From Avidesulfovibrio sp964369685 (lineage in GTDB: Bacteria > Desulfobacterota > Desulfovibrionia > Desulfovibrionales > Desulfovibrionaceae), in NCBI GenBank assembly GCA_964369685.1, contig CAYJFB010000034.1:1-16587 (forward strand): a stretch of 16,587 nucleotides of DNA, in the 5' to 3' direction. Below, piece after piece: positions 13,910 through 16,587 of the stretch. The position numbers and the translations under genes were made by a program. A model generated the notes under the pieces. That model searched no databases, was not told the origin of the DNA, and saw only the letters and a program-made list of their open reading frames with translations. Numbering within the stretch: the stretch's first letter is position 1; each line of letters begins with the position of its first letter.

Positions 13910-15320
13910 ATCGTGTCATATTCAAGAAGGATCCCCCATTTCGGCACCGATTGTTGATGTACAAGTCGTCGGTGGCGGTTTTTCAGGTTTGATGAGTGCA
14001 TTGTTTGCGGCACAACGTGGGTATCGTGTACGCCTTTTACAACGCGGCAACGGCACATTAGGTTTGAGCGGCGGTACGATTGATGTGTTGGCTTATAATC
14101 CACAAAATGGGGCTTATGTGGAAAAACCATTGCATGCCTTGCAAACCTTGCCTGCGACACATCCTTATAGTCTTGTCGGTATCAATGCGATACATGCAGC
14201 TTTAAAAGCATTTATACAACTGACAACCGAATCAGGATATGCGTATGTGTGTAACGGTGAGTTGCATGATCCGCAAAACACGCGCCTTCTGACGGTCATC
14301 GGTACTGCCAAGGCATCTTGCCTTGTGCCTCCAAGCATGTCGATGACACATATACACGAAGCAAAAACGTTACTTGTACTTGGTTTTGAAGGCTTGAAAG
14401 ATGTGTTTCCACAACTGACGGCAGAAGGGTTTTCCAGACGCACTCGCTTGCAAGGCAAACACATTATTCCCATCACAACCCCTTGTCCAACTGAACTTGC
14501 GCCGTTGGCACAGTGTGCTGATGTACGGGATTTATCTTTGCTTGACGTAGCACGTTTTACCGATACACACGAAGGCACAGAAGCCTTGATTGCGTTGTTA
14601 CGCAACGTACTCAAAGAGTATCTGGGTGATCCAGACACAGTATTGTTACTGCCACCTGTGTTGGGTTCAAAAGCTGATGTTACGGTACATGAGGCGTTGG
14701 AAGGCGCACTGGGTTTGCCTGTGTATGAAATGCTTACTCCGCCTCCGGGAACGTGTGGTTTGCGTTTACGGCGGTTGTTACTGGCACAGCTACATCATTT
14801 TGGCGTTGAGATTGTTCACAACGCCACGGTCACGGCAGCTGAAACGACAGAGACAAGCGGTAAGGAATGCAAAGCGCTTATCAGTCAGGCTTCGGGACAA
14901 CTGCGATGTTGGCCTGCCAAAGCCCACATTATTGCTACGGGCGGTATTTATGGTGAAGGGTTGTGTGTTGAACCGACGCGTGTGTATGATCGTATTTTTG
15001 AAACGGCGGCACTCACGGCCGGTGTGTTACCTGTTGACGCAGCGTGGTCGGCTGAGGAAGCGTTTCCTGCTGTCGGACATTTGGGACACGCGTTTGCAAA
15101 CCTCGGTTTACGTGTGGATGAAGCGATGCGTCCTCTCAATACAGCAGGTCATTGCCTGTGTTCCAACGTGCATTATGTAGGACGTGCGCTTGGTGGATAT
15201 GATATGGCACGAGAAAAATCAGGAAACGGGGTGGCTTTGGTCACTGCGTGGAAAGCTGTAGAAAGCTTGCATACACGCTTTGAAGAAATGTCACTTCAGG
15301 CTGTGCAGGAGAAAGAATGA
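13902..15320 (+). CDS. glpB: Anaerobic glycerol-3-phosphate dehydrogenase subunit B
   Basis: GlpB is the flavoprotein subunit that links GlpA to GlpC in the anaerobic G3P dehydrogenase. The 472-residue protein has VVGGGFSGLMSALFAAQRG (22-40) followed by LGLSGGTIDVLAYNP, a GGIYGEGL segment, and a C-terminal GRALGGYDMAREKSGNGVAL flavin-binding region. It is somewhat longer than the E. coli protein, partly through about 19 residues before the Rossmann strand. The ATG at 13902 overlaps the glpA stop by 8 nt and is preceded by GGAG; an in-frame ATG at 13869 lies deeper in glpA and is less likely. The stop overlaps the glpC start (ATGA), so all three subunits should be made in a coupled way. Confidence 0.95.
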   Translation: MNESCHIQEGSPISAPIVDVQVVGGGFSGLMSALFAAQRGYRVRLLQRGNGTLGLSGGTIDVLAYNPQNGAYVEKPLHALQTLPATHPYSLVGINAIHAALKAFIQLTTESGYAYVCNGELHDPQNTRLLTVIGTAKASCLVPPSMSMTHIHEAKTLLVLGFEGLKDVFPQLTAEGFSRRTRLQGKHIIPITTPCPTELAPLAQCADVRDLSLLDVARFTDTHEGTEALIALLRNVLKEYLGDPDTVLLLPPVLGSKADVTVHEALEGALGLPVYEMLTPPPGTCGLRLRRLLLAQLHHFGVEIVHNATVTAAETTETSGKECKALISQASGQLRCWPAKAHIIATGGIYGEGLCVEPTRVYDRIFETAALTAGVLPVDAAWSAEEAFPAVGHLGHAFANLGLRVDEAMRPLNTAGHCLCSNVHYVGRALGGYDMAREKSGNGVALVTAWKAVESLHTRFEEMSLQAVQEKE

Positions 15321-16516
15321 AACGACCTTTAGATACTATTGATAAGTGTACAACCTGTTCAACCTGTGTGGCTTCTTGTCCCGTAACACGAGCAACACGT
15401 TCTTTTCGCGGACCCAAATTAACCGGACCGTCTTCAGAACGTTTTCGACGTTTAACCAAGCAGGAAATCGAAGCTCTTGATTATTGTTCCAATTGTAAAA
15501 ATTGTGACATGTCGTGTCCTTTTGGTGTTGCTGTTTCGGCGTTGAATATGCTGGCACGCGGTGAACAAGCAAGACATCGCTCGTTTAAACTGCGTGATTG
15601 GATCTTGGCACACGGACACACCTTGGCAGAATGGACGCGCTGGACACAATATTTGCCCCAAAGTTTGGTGCGTTTTGGTATGACCAATCCTCTGACACGC
15701 AATCTTTTACATCTGTTCGGTATTGATCGTCGTGCGCCGTTGCCAGTCTTCACACCGCAACGTTTTGCACAATATGTTGCAAAACATCAAAATCCTATAG
15801 AAAATAAACAATCTGTCATTTTTTTCCCGGGATGTTATATCAACGATTACGATGCACAAGTTGGCCTTGATGTGTTGTGGTGGCTTGAGCGCGCAGGATA
15901 TAACGTGCTTGTCCCAAGTACCGAGTGTTGCGGTTTGCCTTTGGTTGCCAACGGCTTTTTGGATGAAGCTCAAACTGTGGCAAGCAATCTCTGTAACGCA
16001 TTACATAAAGCTGTTGAACAACAAATGCCAATTTTGACGGCGTGCCCGAGTTGCTCCTTAATGCTCAGGCAAGAATATAGTGAATTTTTTACAGATTTAC
16101 CACAATTACAAGAACTACGCCCACTGGTACAAGATGTGTGTGATTTCCTGCTGCCCTTGTGCGAAGAACAACCCACGCTTTTTCCTGTGCTTAATCAAGA
16201 AATTCGAGCACTCTACCATGAGCCGTGCCATTTAAAGGCTCAAGGTATAGGGCGCCCCGGGGTGAGATTATTACAACACGTCGGCATGACAATACAAGAT
16301 GGAGGCGGTGATTGCTGCGGTATATCAGGAAGTTACGGATTTAAAACAGAAAAATATGACGTTGCCGCTACAGTGGGTGCCGAGTTATTTGAAACACTTC
16401 GTAACGCATCAAGTGATCTTGTGCTTTCTGAATGCGGAACATGTCGTTTACAACTCCAACACCATACAGCGAAAAAAGCCTTACATCCATTGTCGTTTTT
16501 ACGATCATTTTTATAA
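15317..16516 (+). CDS. glpC: Anaerobic glycerol-3-phosphate dehydrogenase subunit C
   Basis: GlpC is the iron-sulfur subunit that anchors GlpAB to the membrane and passes electrons to menaquinone. The 399-residue protein begins with two [4Fe-4S] ferredoxin motifs, Cys11-14-17-21 and Cys57-60-63-67, each followed by Pro. Two CCG domains follow: FFPGCYIND and STECCGLPL in the first, and LYHEPCHLKAQG and GGDCCGISGSYG in the second. These Cys-rich repeats are shared with heterodisulfide reductase B and LutA/GlcF proteins, but the gene order fixes it as GlpC. The ATG at 15317 follows AGGAGA and overlaps the glpB stop by 4 nt. The last in-frame codon before the stop encodes Leu. Confidence 0.96.
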   Translation: MKRPLDTIDKCTTCSTCVASCPVTRATRSFRGPKLTGPSSERFRRLTKQEIEALDYCSNCKNCDMSCPFGVAVSALNMLARGEQARHRSFKLRDWILAHGHTLAEWTRWTQYLPQSLVRFGMTNPLTRNLLHLFGIDRRAPLPVFTPQRFAQYVAKHQNPIENKQSVIFFPGCYINDYDAQVGLDVLWWLERAGYNVLVPSTECCGLPLVANGFLDEAQTVASNLCNALHKAVEQQMPILTACPSCSLMLRQEYSEFFTDLPQLQELRPLVQDVCDFLLPLCEEQPTLFPVLNQEIRALYHEPCHLKAQGIGRPGVRLLQHVGMTIQDGGGDCCGISGSYGFKTEKYDVAATVGAELFETLRNASSDLVLSECGTCRLQLQHHTAKKALHPLSFLRSFL

Positions 16517-16587
16517 TAAATAACAAAAGAAAACATGTTCAAAAATTGGCGATCATGCCATAAAAACCATAAAAAAGCGTTATATCA
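16517..16587. other. A/T-rich sequence after glpC
   Basis: Short remainder without a clear terminator. An ATG at 16534 opens a reading frame to the window edge (MFKNWRSCHKNHKKALY), but its ribosome binding site is poor and the frame is too short to judge. Confidence 0.3.

Noticed and set aside
14165..14638. 157-residue antisense frame inside glpB
   Set aside because: It lies wholly within a well-supported gene and has no ribosome site or recognisable domain.
16534..16587. Start of a further gene after glpC
   Set aside because: Only 18 codons fit in the window, the ribosome site is weak and nothing is recognisable.

Overview
The window reads as a fragment of a fairly A+T-rich bacterial chromosome, probably from an anaerobic, menaquinone-using member of the Desulfovibrionaceae or a close relative. 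This is an inference from gene content and intergenic style: the anaerobic glycerol-3-phosphate dehydrogenase set glpABC, a UbiE/MenG methyltransferase, a small ubiE-birA-cvpA-mazG cluster, and G/C-rich hairpins just after stop codons. No rRNA, tRNA, CRISPR array, transposase or phage gene is visible. A run of 100 N (7759-7858) shows this is a draft scaffold.

Layout. Positions 1-30 are probably the last codons of a gene entering from the left, followed by a composite palindromic element (41-131). On the + strand come trmO (tRNA t6A37 methylation) and an 850-residue c-di-GMP signalling protein with the order PAS-GAF-GGDEF-EAL-PAS. Convergent to these, on the - strand, are purM (purine synthesis), uvrB (excision repair) and a small DUF3861 gene. 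A second, diverged copy of the composite element lies between purM and uvrB. Divergent from purM is a secreted proline-rich protein whose 15-bp tandem repeat is interrupted by the assembly gap. It ends at a bidirectional terminator shared with the next cluster.

The - strand cluster, in transcription order, is a 71-residue membrane protein with a His/Asp-rich tail, a G+C-rich stretch that folds like a structured RNA and ends in a strong intrinsic terminator, a 53-residue ORF, ubiE, birA, cvpA and mazG. The 53-residue ORF and ubiE overlap by ATGA, and ubiE and birA overlap by 8 nt, so these three are very probably translationally coupled. A 331-nt A+T-rich control region then separates this cluster from glpA-glpB-glpC on the + strand, a tight operon with 8-nt and 4-nt overlaps.

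How the genes work together: GlpABC oxidises sn-glycerol-3-phosphate and passes electrons to the quinone pool, and UbiE carries out a late methylation of menaquinone. The other genes are housekeeping (biotin ligation, nucleotide sanitation, DNA repair, purine synthesis, tRNA modification) plus one second-messenger regulator.

Nothing here is convincingly a new defence or mobile system. The items most worth following up are the structured region at 11491-11637, the two-hairpin repeated element, the short ORF coupled to ubiE, and the tandem-repeat gene broken by the gap.
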